Of a stretch of DNA of 14,644 bases, positions 6,797 to 14,487 are shown one piece after another. This DNA is from Paracoccaceae bacterium (GTDB taxonomy: Bacteria; Pseudomonadota; Alphaproteobacteria; Rhodobacterales; Rhodobacteraceae). A program made the position numbers and the translations under genes. Location of the stretch: assembly GCA_013214715.1 (NCBI GenBank), contig JABSSB010000053.1, positions 1-14,644 of the forward strand, in the 5' to 3' direction. The notes beneath the pieces are model-generated. The model was given only the letters and a program-made list of their open reading frames with translations. It was not told the DNA's origin and did not search any database. Numbering within the stretch: position 1 is the stretch's first letter; each line of letters starts with the position of its first letter.

Positions 6797-8281
6797 TCAG
6801 CTGTCCAGCGTGATCCAGATGGTCTTCAGTTCGGTATATTGCTCATGCGCTTGAAGACCATTGTCGCGCCCGCCAAAGCCGCTGGCTTTGAACCCGCCAA
6901 AGGGCGTCGAAATCTCGCCTTCGGAATAGGCGTTCACACCCACCGTGCCAGCCTTCAGCTTGCGGGCAAAGCGATGCGCCTTGCCGAGGTTGGATGTATA
7001 GAGCGTCGCAGCCAGCCCATAGTCACTGGCATTGGCCAGCGCGATTGCCTCCTCATCGCTGGCGGCTTTGGTTACACCGACGACGGGGCCAAAAATCTCG
7101 GTCTGGAAAATCTCCATCTCTGGCGTGACCTCGGCAAAGACGGTGGGTGCAAACATCAGCCCACCAGCGCCCGCGCCACCTGCCACAACCCGCGCGCCCT
7201 GCGCCTTGCCGCTTTCGACGAGGCCGGACACCTTGTCGTAATGCTCGGCGCTGACCAGCGGACCATTCTGGGTGTCGGGGTCCAGCTGGTCGCCCATCTG
7301 CCACTGTCCGGCCTGCTTGGCCAGTTCGGCCACCAGCTCATCATATACCGCCTCATGTGCGATGATACGGCTGTTGGCGGTGCAGTTTTCGCCCATATTC
7401 CAGAAAATTGCATTGGCCTGAATCTCGGCGATCTGTGCGATGTTTTCCGCGTCTTCCAAGACCACGGCCGCAGATTTGCCGCCCATCTCCAGGCAGACTT
7501 CTTTCATGTTGGATTGCGCCGCATATTCCAGAAACTTCCGCCCAACCTCGGTCGAGCCGGTGAAGGTCAGCGCATCGACATCCATATGCCGTCCCAAAGG
7601 TTCGCCGCAATCCGGCCCCATGCCGGTGACGACGTTGAAAATGCCCGGCGGAACCCCGGCATCCAGCGCCAGTTCGGCGACGCGAAGGGTGGTCAGGGAG
7701 GTCTGTTCCGCCGGTTTGACCACCACTGCATTGCCGGTCGCCAGCGCAGGGCCGATTTTCCACGCCAGCATCATCAGCGGGAAATTCCAGGGCAGCACCG
7801 CGGCCACCACGCCAATGGGTTCGCGCACGATCAGCCCAACCGCATCGGGGGCCGAAGGCGCGATCTGGTCAAACAGCTTGTCCTGCGCTTCGGCGTGCCA
7901 GCGGATGCAATTGGCGGTTTCGGGCAGATCGATGGTCAGACAATCGGTGATCGGTTTTCCGGCATCTGCGGACTCCATCACGGCCAACTCTTCTGTATTG
8001 GCATCGATCAGATCGGCGAGTTTCAAAAGCACCGCCTTGCGCTCGGACGGGTGCAGATCAGACCAGACACCGCTGTCAAAGGCGGCGCGCGCGCTGGCGA
8101 CGGCCTTGTCGACATCCTGCGCATCGCAGGCGGGCAGATCGGCCAGAACTGCGCCATTGGCGGGGTTGGTCGTGGCGAAGGTCGCACCACCTGTTGCGGC
8201 GGTTTTGCGCCCGTCGATCAGGCAAGCTGAGGGATATGTCATCGCTGCGGCGATATCGGCGTAATCAGGTTGCGTCAGCAT
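6797..8281 (-). CDS. puuC: NAD(P)-dependent aldehyde dehydrogenase, PuuC-like
   Basis: A 494-residue ALDH-superfamily enzyme, full length. Visible motifs: PWNFP with Asn166, KPAE with Lys189 for cofactor binding, FTGSTEVG (240-247), general base Glu265 in LEMGGK, nucleophile Cys300 in MGENCTA, and EIFGPV further on. It oxidises an aldehyde to the acid. Given the adjacent PuuB/OrdL-type oxidase, gamma-glutamyl-gamma-aminobutyraldehyde or a related aminoaldehyde is the likely substrate. The start ATG at 8281 has GAAAGGA about 7 nt upstream; an internal ATG at residue 14 is a weaker alternative. It starts 27 bp after the oxidase stop. No puuA, puuD or puuR is visible, so the exact pathway (putrescine or another amine) is not proven and the gene symbol is tentative. 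Confidence 0.9.
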   Translation of the reverse strand: MLTQPDYADIAAAMTYPSACLIDGRKTAATGGATFATTNPANGAVLADLPACDAQDVDKAVASARAAFDSGVWSDLHPSERKAVLLKLADLIDANTEELAVMESADAGKPITDCLTIDLPETANCIRWHAEAQDKLFDQIAPSAPDAVGLIVREPIGVVAAVLPWNFPLMMLAWKIGPALATGNAVVVKPAEQTSLTTLRVAELALDAGVPPGIFNVVTGMGPDCGEPLGRHMDVDALTFTGSTEVGRKFLEYAAQSNMKEVCLEMGGKSAAVVLEDAENIAQIAEIQANAIFWNMGENCTANSRIIAHEAVYDELVAELAKQAGQWQMGDQLDPDTQNGPLVSAEHYDKVSGLVESGKAQGARVVAGGAGAGGLMFAPTVFAEVTPEMEIFQTEIFGPVVGVTKAASDEEAIALANASDYGLAATLYTSNLGKAHRFARKLKAGTVGVNAYSEGEISTPFGGFKASGFGGRDNGLQAHEQYTELKTIWITLDS

Positions 8282-8308
8282 CTTTGGTCCTTTCAGATAA
8301 TGGCAGGG

Positions 8309-9601
8309 TCACAAGCCTAGTTTGTCGAGAAGGCGCAGGCGGAGGATTTCCGCCTCCACAAGAGTTTCGCGGGCAAAGGAAAAGGGCAGGGGAGTGATAG
8401 GGCTGGTTGGGTAATTCAAATGCGCAGGGTCGGCTCCGGCGGCCCAATGTGCCAGTTCGCGCCCCATCGCGGTGGCAATCGCCACGCCACGCCCGTTATA
8501 GCCCAGCCCCGCCAAAATGCCTGGCTTGACCTCGTGCAGATGGGGGTAGTGATCGCGGGTCAGCGCGACAAACCCGCCCCAGCCATGCTGCCAGTCCACG
8601 CCATCCAGTTGGGGAAACAGATCGACCGAGATCTTGCGCAACCACGCGATTTGCCGCGCGGTCGAGCGGTCGTTATAAGTCCCGCGCCCGCCCATCAGAA
8701 ACCGCCCGTCGGCGTCCAGACGGAAATAGAGCAGCAACCGCCGGGCATCTGACAGGGCATTGCCCTCGGGCAGGATCGACCGGCGCAGGTTGTCCGACAG
8801 CGGCGCGGTCGCGACCTGAACCGAGCGCACAGGCAAAACCGATTGCGCCAAAGCGGGCGTCAGATCGCCGGAATAGGCATTGGTGGCCAAAATCACCTTG
8901 GCCGCCTGCACATGTCCTGATGGGGTGGTCACCTCGTACCCGCCCGCGATCGGCGCGATGCCGGTGGCGGGGCTGTCGCCAAAGATCGCCACACCTGCCC
9001 GGCTGCAGGCCGCAGCCAACCCCAGCGCATAATTCAACGGATGCAGCACCCCGCCGCGATGGTCGATCACGCCGCCCAGATAGGCGTCGGTTCCGCTCAG
9101 GCGGTGCATCGCGTTGTGGTCCAGCTTGGTCATGCCGCCGCCATGTGCGTCCCATTGGTCGGCCAGCCCGTGCAATTGGCGCAGCGTCTTGGGGGTGTGC
9201 GCGGCGCGCAGCCAGCCGGGGCGGGTTGCCGCGCACTCGATGCCGTGGCGCGCGATCAGGTCGAAGACCAGATCGGCGGCCTGCCCCGCCATGCGGATCA
9301 TCTTCTCGCCCCAATCGCCGCCGAATTTGGCGAGGATGTCTTGCGGCCCGTCCTTCAGGCCGACATTGATTTGCCCACCATTGCGCCCCGATGCGCCCCA
9401 GCCGGGATGTTGCGCGTCGATCAAAACGACTGACGCACCGGTTTCCGCAAGATGCAGCGCCGCTGACAACCCGGTGAACCCGGCCCCTATCACCGCCACA
9501 TCAGCGTTATGCGCGCCCACCAGTGCGGGAAAACTCACGTCGCGATTGGCCGTCGCAGACCACAGGCTATCGGCGATCACGGCTCTTTCATTGCGGATCA
9601 T
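8309..9601 (-). CDS. puuB: FAD-dependent amine oxidoreductase, PuuB/OrdL-like
   Basis: A 430-residue DAO-family flavoprotein. It has an N-terminal FAD dinucleotide fold VIGAGFTGLSAALHLAE (residues 37-53), the GWGASGRNGGQI motif (68-79) typical of PuuB/OrdL gamma-glutamylputrescine oxidases, and a C-terminal FAD-closing GLGYNGRGVAIATAMG. The expected reaction is oxidation of an amine to the aldehyde, releasing ammonia and H2O2 and feeding the dehydrogenase downstream. The ATG at 9601 is chosen because a strong GGAGGG lies 9 nt upstream. The open frame continues 33 codons further 5' but lacks such a site and crosses the putative operator and promoter. It is the first gene of the minus-strand block. 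Sarcosine- or glycine-oxidase-type substrates cannot be excluded. Confidence 0.88.
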   Translation of the reverse strand: MIRNERAVIADSLWSATANRDVSFPALVGAHNADVAVIGAGFTGLSAALHLAETGASVVLIDAQHPGWGASGRNGGQINVGLKDGPQDILAKFGGDWGEKMIRMAGQAADLVFDLIARHGIECAATRPGWLRAAHTPKTLRQLHGLADQWDAHGGGMTKLDHNAMHRLSGTDAYLGGVIDHRGGVLHPLNYALGLAAACSRAGVAIFGDSPATGIAPIAGGYEVTTPSGHVQAAKVILATNAYSGDLTPALAQSVLPVRSVQVATAPLSDNLRRSILPEGNALSDARRLLLYFRLDADGRFLMGGRGTYNDRSTARQIAWLRKISVDLFPQLDGVDWQHGWGGFVALTRDHYPHLHEVKPGILAGLGYNGRGVAIATAMGRELAHWAAGADPAHLNYPTSPITPLPFSFARETLVEAEILRLRLLDKLGL

Positions 9602-9683
9602 TGCAGAAAACCCTCCATGGTCGTCATCTGTGACATGGCCCCCTATCGTCCTGCCAAGGCGCACGCATACGAAACGCTGCCCT

Positions 9684-9701
9684 ATTGAATGATCATTCAA
9701 T
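9684..9701. promoter_or_regulatory. Perfect 18-bp palindrome, candidate TetR-type operator
   Basis: ATTGAATGATCATTCAAT is its own reverse complement over all 18 bases. Length, centre and TGAATG half-sites resemble TetR-family operators. It lies 83-100 nt upstream of the oxidase ATG and overlaps the predicted -10/start of the promoter, the usual place for a repressor. No regulator gene is adjacent, so the binding protein is unknown. Confidence 0.55.
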
Positions 9702-9728
9702 CAGTGGCTTTTGGCATGCTGCTGTCAA
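9700..9728 (-). promoter_or_regulatory. Possible sigma-70-type promoter for the oxidase operon
   Basis: On the minus strand TTGACA (9728-9723) is a perfect -35 box. A 17-nt spacer puts ACTGAT (9705-9700) at -10, a poor match (3 of 6). The -10 touches the 18-bp palindrome. The predicted leader is about 90 nt. The -35 is convincing; the -10 is not. Confidence 0.4.
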
Positions 9729-9790
9729 GCGTTGTATTTATCTTCGCGCATCACATCCCGGTGTGGCGTGGGCCGTCGCTGAGGCTTTGA

Positions 9791-10201
9791 TCAGACGATG
9801 CTCACGCGACGCGTTTGAGGCACCCAGCGTTGCACCAGTTTGACAAGATCTTTGCGCCGCACCGGCTTGTGCAGCGATCCGTTCATTCCGGCCTCTTCTG
9901 CGCGGTGCTGTTCATCCGGGGTGACCAGGGCAGAGACTGCGATGATCGGGCAGGGCGGCTGATGCGAGGCCTTTTCCATGTCCCGCAAGCCACGGGTCGT
10001 GTCATAGCCGTCGCGCCGCGGCGTGCTCAGGTCCCTCAACACCAGTTCGAACTGTCCGGACACAAAACTGGCGATGGCCTCGTCGCCGTCGCTGGCAGTT
10101 ACGATATCGACATTGAGAGACACCAGCATCCGCCGCACAACAGTCCGATTGACCGAACTGTCATCCACCACCACAAGACGCGCGCCTGACGTTAGCCCCA
10201 C
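9791..10201 (-). CDS. Receiver-domain fragment (second REC of the broken kinase)
   Basis: A 136-codon frame from a GTG at 10201 encoding a whole REC domain: acidic pair in VVVDDSS, phosphoacceptor Asp in LVLRDLSTPRRDG, and Lys in LHKPV. The phosphorylation loop is unusual: Arg and Ser-Thr replace the common Met-Asp-x-x-Met-Pro pattern. Automated annotation would probably call it a stand-alone response regulator. However, the 45 bases 5' of it are open in the same frame back to a TAG that ends the upstream kinase fragment, so it is more likely the detached C-terminal receiver. No ribosome binding site is obvious. It has no output domain. Confidence 0.6.
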   Translation of the reverse strand: MGLTSGARLVVVDDSSVNRTVVRRMLVSLNVDIVTASDGDEAIASFVSGQFELVLRDLSTPRRDGYDTTRGLRDMEKASHQPPCPIIAVSALVTPDEQHRAEEAGMNGSLHKPVRRKDLVKLVQRWVPQTRRVSIV

Positions 10202-10246
10202 CGCAGTAGCGGGACTTGGGATCGGTGCTTCTGGGCGTGGTGGCTT

Positions 10247-11062
10247 CTAGGGGCTATCGCTGCGCAGCAGGCTGTCCAGCGCCCCGGCCAGCGCGGCAGT
10301 GCGCGCCGGTTTGCGCAGATAGGCCGCGTGACCAAAGCTACTCAATTCGTCTGCGACGCCCAGATGCATCATCGATGACATCATGAGAACCGGCCGGTAT
10401 CCGCCGCGCGGATCGCCACGCAACCGCTGCAGAACATCCAGCCCGCTGATGTCGGGCAAGGTCTGATCAAGGATCACCAGACCGGGCGGGGTGCCGCGTT
10501 CGACCGCCGACCAGATTGGTGTCAGCTCTTCGCGACCGGTGGCGGCCAGGGCGGCATGGCCGCCCCATGTTTCGATCCGCCGCCGCAACACGGCGCGGTG
10601 CACATCTAGATCGTCGATGATCACCACGCTCAGCCCCTGCAGGCCGGCCGGGTCGAATACGGCGGCAGCCTGGCCTGGTGCCGCGATGCCCGGCAAAGGC
10701 GGGATCATGCCAAAGACCGAGCCTTTCCTGGGCTGCGAGCGCAGCGTGATCTCTCCGCCCATCAGACGCACCAGTTCTCCGGTGACCGCCAGGCCAAGAC
10801 CGGTGCCTTCGAAATCGCGCGTGTCAGCCGTTTCGACCTGTTCAAAGGCGGCAAAGACCCGCTTTTGCAAATGCTCGGGGATGCCGATGCCAGTGTCTTG
10901 GACCTCGATCAGCAGATCCTCGCACTTGGGCTCGACCCGAATGATGACATGGCCTGACGAGGCGAATTTCACCGCGTTGCCAGCCAGATTGGCCAGACAT
11001 TGCCGCAGCCGTGCACCATCGGCCTGCACCCAATGTGGCACAGGCCCGTGCAGGGCGGTCAC
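10247..11062 (-). CDS. HATPase plus receiver fragment of the broken kinase
   Basis: A 271-codon frame starting at a GTG (11062) that overlaps the preceding stop (GTGA). Residues about 1-125 are a histidine-kinase ATPase domain: N box NLAGNAVKF, G1 box DTGIGIP, G2 box GTGLGLAV. Residues about 143-268 are a receiver: IDD acidic pair, phosphoacceptor Asp in VILDQTLPDISG, and Lys in LRKPA. The dimerisation/phosphoacceptor domain lies in another frame upstream. The apparent GTG start is an accident of the frameshift at 11071-11075: the same frame reads VEIV immediately before it. If translated, the product would have no substrate histidine in cis. Confidence 0.6.
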   Translation of the reverse strand: MTALHGPVPHWVQADGARLRQCLANLAGNAVKFASSGHVIIRVEPKCEDLLIEVQDTGIGIPEHLQKRVFAAFEQVETADTRDFEGTGLGLAVTGELVRLMGGEITLRSQPRKGSVFGMIPPLPGIAAPGQAAAVFDPAGLQGLSVVIIDDLDVHRAVLRRRIETWGGHAALAATGREELTPIWSAVERGTPPGLVILDQTLPDISGLDVLQRLRGDPRGGYRPVLMMSSMMHLGVADELSSFGHAAYLRKPARTAALAGALDSLLRSDSP

Positions 11063-11394
11063 GATCTCGACCCCCTGGCCTCGGCCACGGGGGCCAGCAA
11101 GGCCACCACGTCGCCTAGCAATGCGTCACTCTCGGTCGGTGCCGGGCGCAGGGTGATCTTGCCCGCGCGTGTCTTGGTGAAATCAAGGATAACGTTGATC
11201 ATCTCAAACAGCGCCATGGACGAGGATACGAGTGTTTCCGAACAGTCCCGCTGCTTCGCAGTCAGATCGCTGTCCTGCACCAGCCCTGACAGCGCCAGCC
11301 CAAACATGAAGAACCGGTTGAACGCGCTTTGCAGCAGGGCGGTGATGTCGAGATAGACCTCGAGACTGCCGTGGCTGACATCGCCCGAGATCAC
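11059..11394 (-). CDS. Sensor/HisKA fragment of the broken kinase, H-box missing
   Basis: An open frame between the TAA at 11449 and the TGA at 11059, nominal GTG start at 11394 (111 codons). It begins with the end of a sensor domain (YAAVYTPVISGD upstream, then LEVYLDIT), runs into a hydrophobic segment FFMFGLALSGL that looks like the start of a second membrane helix, then jumps to LTAKQRDCSETLVSSS and INVILDFTKTRAGKI, the second half of a HisKA domain. The HE-RTP-N phosphoacceptor box expected shortly before LTAKQR is absent. The last three residues (SRS) are out of frame with the family. Unlikely to be a functional gene. Confidence 0.5.
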   Translation of the reverse strand: MISGDVSHGSLEVYLDITALLQSAFNRFFMFGLALSGLVQDSDLTAKQRDCSETLVSSSMALFEMINVILDFTKTRAGKITLRPAPTESDALLGDVVALLAPVAEARGSRS

Positions 11395-11684
11395 TGGCGT
11401 GTAGACCGCAGCATAGGTGGCAGGCTCTCCGGCGGCAATGTCCCCATTTTAGATTTCGATAGAAGAGGCACCGGTTTCCGGTATCGCGAACACGTCGGGG
11501 GTGTGGGAATAAAGCTGACTGTCCTCTTCTGACACCAGCGCCTCGCTGAGACTGTCGGAATGAAAGGTCAGCAACCAGCCAGCGGCAAACACCACGATGA
11601 CCAGCAGGATATGTGCGATCACAAGCCCTGTTTCGAACGAAGCACCACAGTCATCATAAAGAGTGCGTCCCGAACCCTATCACA

Positions 11685-11707
11685 AAACGCGCACCCGGTC
11701 AGCGTTT
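11685..11707 (-). terminator. Weak hairpin downstream of the permease gene
   Basis: On the minus strand AAACGC, an 11-nt loop, then GCGTTT followed by one more T, beginning 6 bases after the permease stop. The stem is only 6 bp and the T tract is short, so it is a weak intrinsic terminator at best. It lies between the permease and the decayed kinase. Confidence 0.25.
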
Positions 11708-11712
11708 CGGTG

Positions 11713-13551
11713 TCACAAGGGCCAGATCAGGGGGATCAGAGCCGAGGCCAGAAGCCCGACGCTCAAATTCAAGGGGATTCCGACTTTGAGGAAATCGGTA
11801 AACCGGTATCCCCCCGGCCCGTAGACCATCATATTCGTCTGATAGCCGATGGGCGTGGCGAAGCTGGCCGAAGCCGCCACCATCACGGCCACAACCAAAG
11901 GTCGGGGGTCTATGCCGATCGCCGTGGCCAACCCGATGGTGATCGGCGTCACCACGACGGCCACGGCATTGTTGGACACAAGCTCGGTCATCACCGATGT
12001 CAGCAGATAGACCGCCCAGACCAGCAGGAAGGGCGACAACCCCATCAACCACGGCGCCGCCGCATCCGCGATCATCTGCACCGCGCCCGACGCCTGCAGC
12101 CCGGCTCCAATCGCCAGCATCGCAAAAATCAGCGCCAGCAATTGCCCGTCAATGAAGGAAAACGCCTCATCCGCGTCGATGCAGCCGCTCAGCAACACAA
12201 CGGCCACAGCCACGACGGCCAGCGCCAGGATCGGAGCCACGCCCAACCCCGCCAGCGCCACAATCCCCACCAAAGCTCCCACCGCAATCGGCGCATGCGA
12301 CCGGCGAAAGGCGCGTTCGGTCGGTTTGGAGACGTCCTGCAACTCCATGTCCGTCGCCAGCCGCTGGATGTCATCGGGCGCGCCCTCCAGCAGCAGCGTG
12401 TCCCCTACGCGCACCACCAGATCATCGATCTGCCCCGACAGGTTCTGATTGCGGCGATGCACGGCCAGAACATAGATGCCATAGCGACGGCGCAGGCGCA
12501 TATTGCCCAGCACCCGCCCCACCATCTTGCAGCCCGGCGTGATCAGCACCTCAACCGTGGTGGTTTCCACCGCGGACACCTGATCCACACGCTTGAGCGA
12601 TTTGTCACGCTGAAGCGACAGAAGCTCGGTCATCTGGGTGCGCAGAACGACGCGGTCGCCGACCTCAAGCGTCACGCCTTTCAGATTGCGCCGCAGCGAT
12701 GTATCGCCCCGCACCACATCAACCAGTCGCACCCCGTCGCGCTTGAACAGCTGCACCCCCGTCACCTCGCGGCCGATCAGGTTGCTGTCGGGGGGCACCA
12801 CGGCCTCGGTAAAGAATTTCATGCGGGATTTTTCGCCGCCCAGAAGCGTCGCCATCGAGGTTCTGTCCGGCAGCAGCCTTGGCGCGACAAAGCGCAGGTA
12901 GATCATCCCCCAAGCCACAATCGCCAGACCCAGCGGCGTGACCTCGAAAATCGAAAACGGCTTCAACCCGTCATCGCGGGCCACGCCATCGACCAGCAGG
13001 TTGGTCGAGGTGCCGATCAGCGTCAGAGTCCCACCCAGCACCGCCGCATAGCTGAGCGGGATCAGCATTTTGGAGGCCGGCCGGTTCAGCGTATGCGCCA
13101 GTTGCACAAAGACCGGGATCATCACGACCACCACGGGCGTGTTGTTCACAAAGCCTGAGGCCAGCACCACAAACCCCAGAAGCATCGCCATCGCCAGACG
13201 CGGGCGGCGTTCGGCCTGGCGCTGCGCCATCGAGGTGAAGGCATCCAAAGCCCCGGTGCGCACCAGCGCGCCCATCACCACAAACATCGCTGCGATCGTC
13301 CAGGGGGCAGGGTTCGACAGCACATTCACGGCGGCGTCATAGGGCAGGATGCCCAGCACCAGCATGATTGCGACACCCCCCAGCGCGACCACTTCGGTCG
13401 GGAAGCGTTCGCGCAGAAATCCCGCGAGCATCAGCGCCACCACCGCCAAAGCGGCATAGGGCTGAAGGCTGTGCGAAAGCTCGAAACCGCCGATCACTTG
13501 TGTTGCGCTCCCGCGCGGGCGCGTGGCCCGCTGCGGCTCCTTGAAAGACAC
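11713..13551 (-). CDS. SLC13-type permease with two RCK_C (TrkA-C) domains
   Basis: A 612-residue inner-membrane transporter, probably for an anion such as a dicarboxylate or sulfate. Membrane segments occupy about residues 30-225 and 418-611. Each half carries the SNT-type signature pairs of the family: FVNNTPVV (134-141) with GTSTNLLV (180-187), and LVSNNAVAVV (524-533) with GYQTNMMV (569-576). The central cytoplasmic region holds two RCK_C-like ligand-binding domains (about 245-325 and 330-405), common in bacterial SLC13 permeases. The GTG at 13551 has AGGG about 4-5 nt upstream and lies 21 bp after the DMT stop. The first 18 residues are polar and coded over a GC-rich inverted repeat, so the GTG at 13497 (VIGGFELSHSLQPY) is a credible alternative. 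Substrate not determinable. Confidence 0.88.
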   Translation of the reverse strand: MSFKEPQRATRPRGSATQVIGGFELSHSLQPYAALAVVALMLAGFLRERFPTEVVALGGVAIMLVLGILPYDAAVNVLSNPAPWTIAAMFVVMGALVRTGALDAFTSMAQRQAERRPRLAMAMLLGFVVLASGFVNNTPVVVVMIPVFVQLAHTLNRPASKMLIPLSYAAVLGGTLTLIGTSTNLLVDGVARDDGLKPFSIFEVTPLGLAIVAWGMIYLRFVAPRLLPDRTSMATLLGGEKSRMKFFTEAVVPPDSNLIGREVTGVQLFKRDGVRLVDVVRGDTSLRRNLKGVTLEVGDRVVLRTQMTELLSLQRDKSLKRVDQVSAVETTTVEVLITPGCKMVGRVLGNMRLRRRYGIYVLAVHRRNQNLSGQIDDLVVRVGDTLLLEGAPDDIQRLATDMELQDVSKPTERAFRRSHAPIAVGALVGIVALAGLGVAPILALAVVAVAVVLLSGCIDADEAFSFIDGQLLALIFAMLAIGAGLQASGAVQMIADAAAPWLMGLSPFLLVWAVYLLTSVMTELVSNNAVAVVVTPITIGLATAIGIDPRPLVVAVMVAASASFATPIGYQTNMMVYGPGGYRFTDFLKVGIPLNLSVGLLASALIPLIWPL

Positions 13552-13572
13552 CCGACCCTTCGCTTGCCTGAA

Positions 13573-14487
13573 TTACGCTTGCTCTGCAACAGTTTCAGCG
13601 TGACGCGGGCGCACTAGGAACACGCCGATAAGGACCAAAGCCATCGCTGCCCAGATCGTAGGCGCATAGCGTTCGCCAAGGATCAGCATCGCCCAGATCA
13701 CGCCAAACCCGGTCACCAGATAGCTGACCTGCGCGGTAAAGACCGGCCCGGCGCGGCCGACCAGCCAGACATAGCCCGCATAGACCGTGACATGGATCAG
13801 CGAACTGCCGACATGGGCCCATTCGGCCACGCCAAAGGGCACGAACGGGTTGATAAACTGGCCGCTGATCAGTGCCAGGGGCAGAACCAGCACCGCACCC
13901 ACCACCGACGCGCCATAGAGCACCTGAATGGCGTCCAGCCCCTCGGTCCCCCATTTGCCGACGTAATTGCCCTCGAACGCATAGAAAAACGGAGCAATCA
14001 GCGCGATGGGCACCCAGGCCAGCATCGCGGGGTCGGGCAGGCTGGCCTCGGGCAGCGCCAGCATCAGCACGCCAGACAGCCCCGCGGCCAGACCCACCAG
14101 CCGGATTGGGCGGAACACTTCCAGCCCCAGCGCCAGCGCAATGGGAAAGGCCAGCATCGGGATCAGCGACAGCAGGATCGACACGATGCCAGAGGGCAGA
14201 TGCGCAATCGCCTGATACGAAGCCGAATTGGGCAGGATCGTGCCCACCATCGCGATGATCACATAAACTTTCAGCGTCTTGCGCGTCATCGGCAGGCCGT
14301 TGCCGCGCAGCGCCGACAATACGGCCATGAACCCCGCGCCGATCACCATTTGCCAGAAGATCAGACCGAAATGCTGATAGCCGGTGCTGACTGCCAGCTT
14401 GGCCAGCGGATTGGTCAGACCCCAGCCCGCGCCCAGCAGCACCAAGATCCCGAACAGGGCTGCCATGCCGCCCCGCGCGCTGCTCAC
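13573..14487 (-). CDS. EamA/DMT-family transporter
   Basis: A 304-residue inner-membrane protein with about ten helices in two EamA repeats (residues about 10-145 and 155-295). The first repeat ends GLSGVLMLALPE and the second ends with LGERYAPTIWAAMALVLIGVFL, the usual glutamate-bearing signature of drug/metabolite transporters. Likely exports a small metabolite or amino acid; substrate unknown. The GTG start at 14487 overlaps the stop of the upstream phosphoesterase gene (GTGA), which supports this start and implies translational coupling. An internal ATG at residue 8 is the alternative. The permease gene follows after 21 bp on the same strand, so all three may be co-transcribed. Confidence 0.9.
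   Translation of the reverse strand: MSSARGGMAALFGILVLLGAGWGLTNPLAKLAVSTGYQHFGLIFWQMVIGAGFMAVLSALRGNGLPMTRKTLKVYVIIAMVGTILPNSASYQAIAHLPSGIVSILLSLIPMLAFPIALALGLEVFRPIRLVGLAAGLSGVLMLALPEASLPDPAMLAWVPIALIAPFFYAFEGNYVGKWGTEGLDAIQVLYGASVVGAVLVLPLALISGQFINPFVPFGVAEWAHVGSSLIHVTVYAGYVWLVGRAGPVFTAQVSYLVTGFGVIWAMLILGERYAPTIWAAMALVLIGVFLVRPRHAETVAEQA

Larger units (their letters stand above)
9791..11657 (-). pseudogene. Decayed hybrid histidine kinase (TM-sensor-HisKA-HATPase-REC-REC)
   Basis: One ancestral gene can be read across three frames. Order 5' to 3': possible start MMTVVLRSKQG (ATG at 11657); a membrane helix LVIAHILLVIVVFAAGWLL; an exported stretch; a second hydrophobic stretch FFMFGLALSGL; the end of a HisKA domain; HATPase; a first receiver; a Pro/Ala linker; a second receiver. 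Lesions: an apparent 1-nt loss near 11620-11630, an in-frame TAA at 11449-11451, loss of the H-box near 11280, a frameshift in the C5 run at 11071-11075 (one more base would restore ARGVEIV), and an in-frame TAG at 10247-10249. After the TAG the same frame continues for 15 open codons (KPPRPEAPIPSPATA) into the second receiver. This many lesions argues against sequencing error. The remaining fragments are listed separately. Confidence 0.8.

Noticed and set aside
6386..8230. 614-codon plus-strand open frame opposite the dehydrogenase and DUF1194
   Set aside because: Antisense shadow of well-identified genes in high-GC DNA; rich in Arg, His, Gly and Gln with no recognisable domain.
9602..9700. 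Extra 33 codons at the 5' end of the oxidase
   Set aside because: The region contains the palindrome and lies downstream of the TTGACA box; the ATG at 9601 has a near-ideal GGAGGG site.
11560..13158. 532-codon plus-strand open frame opposite the SLC13 permease
   Set aside because: Antisense shadow; His/Arg/Gln-rich low-complexity translation, no start signal, and the permease on the other strand is clear.
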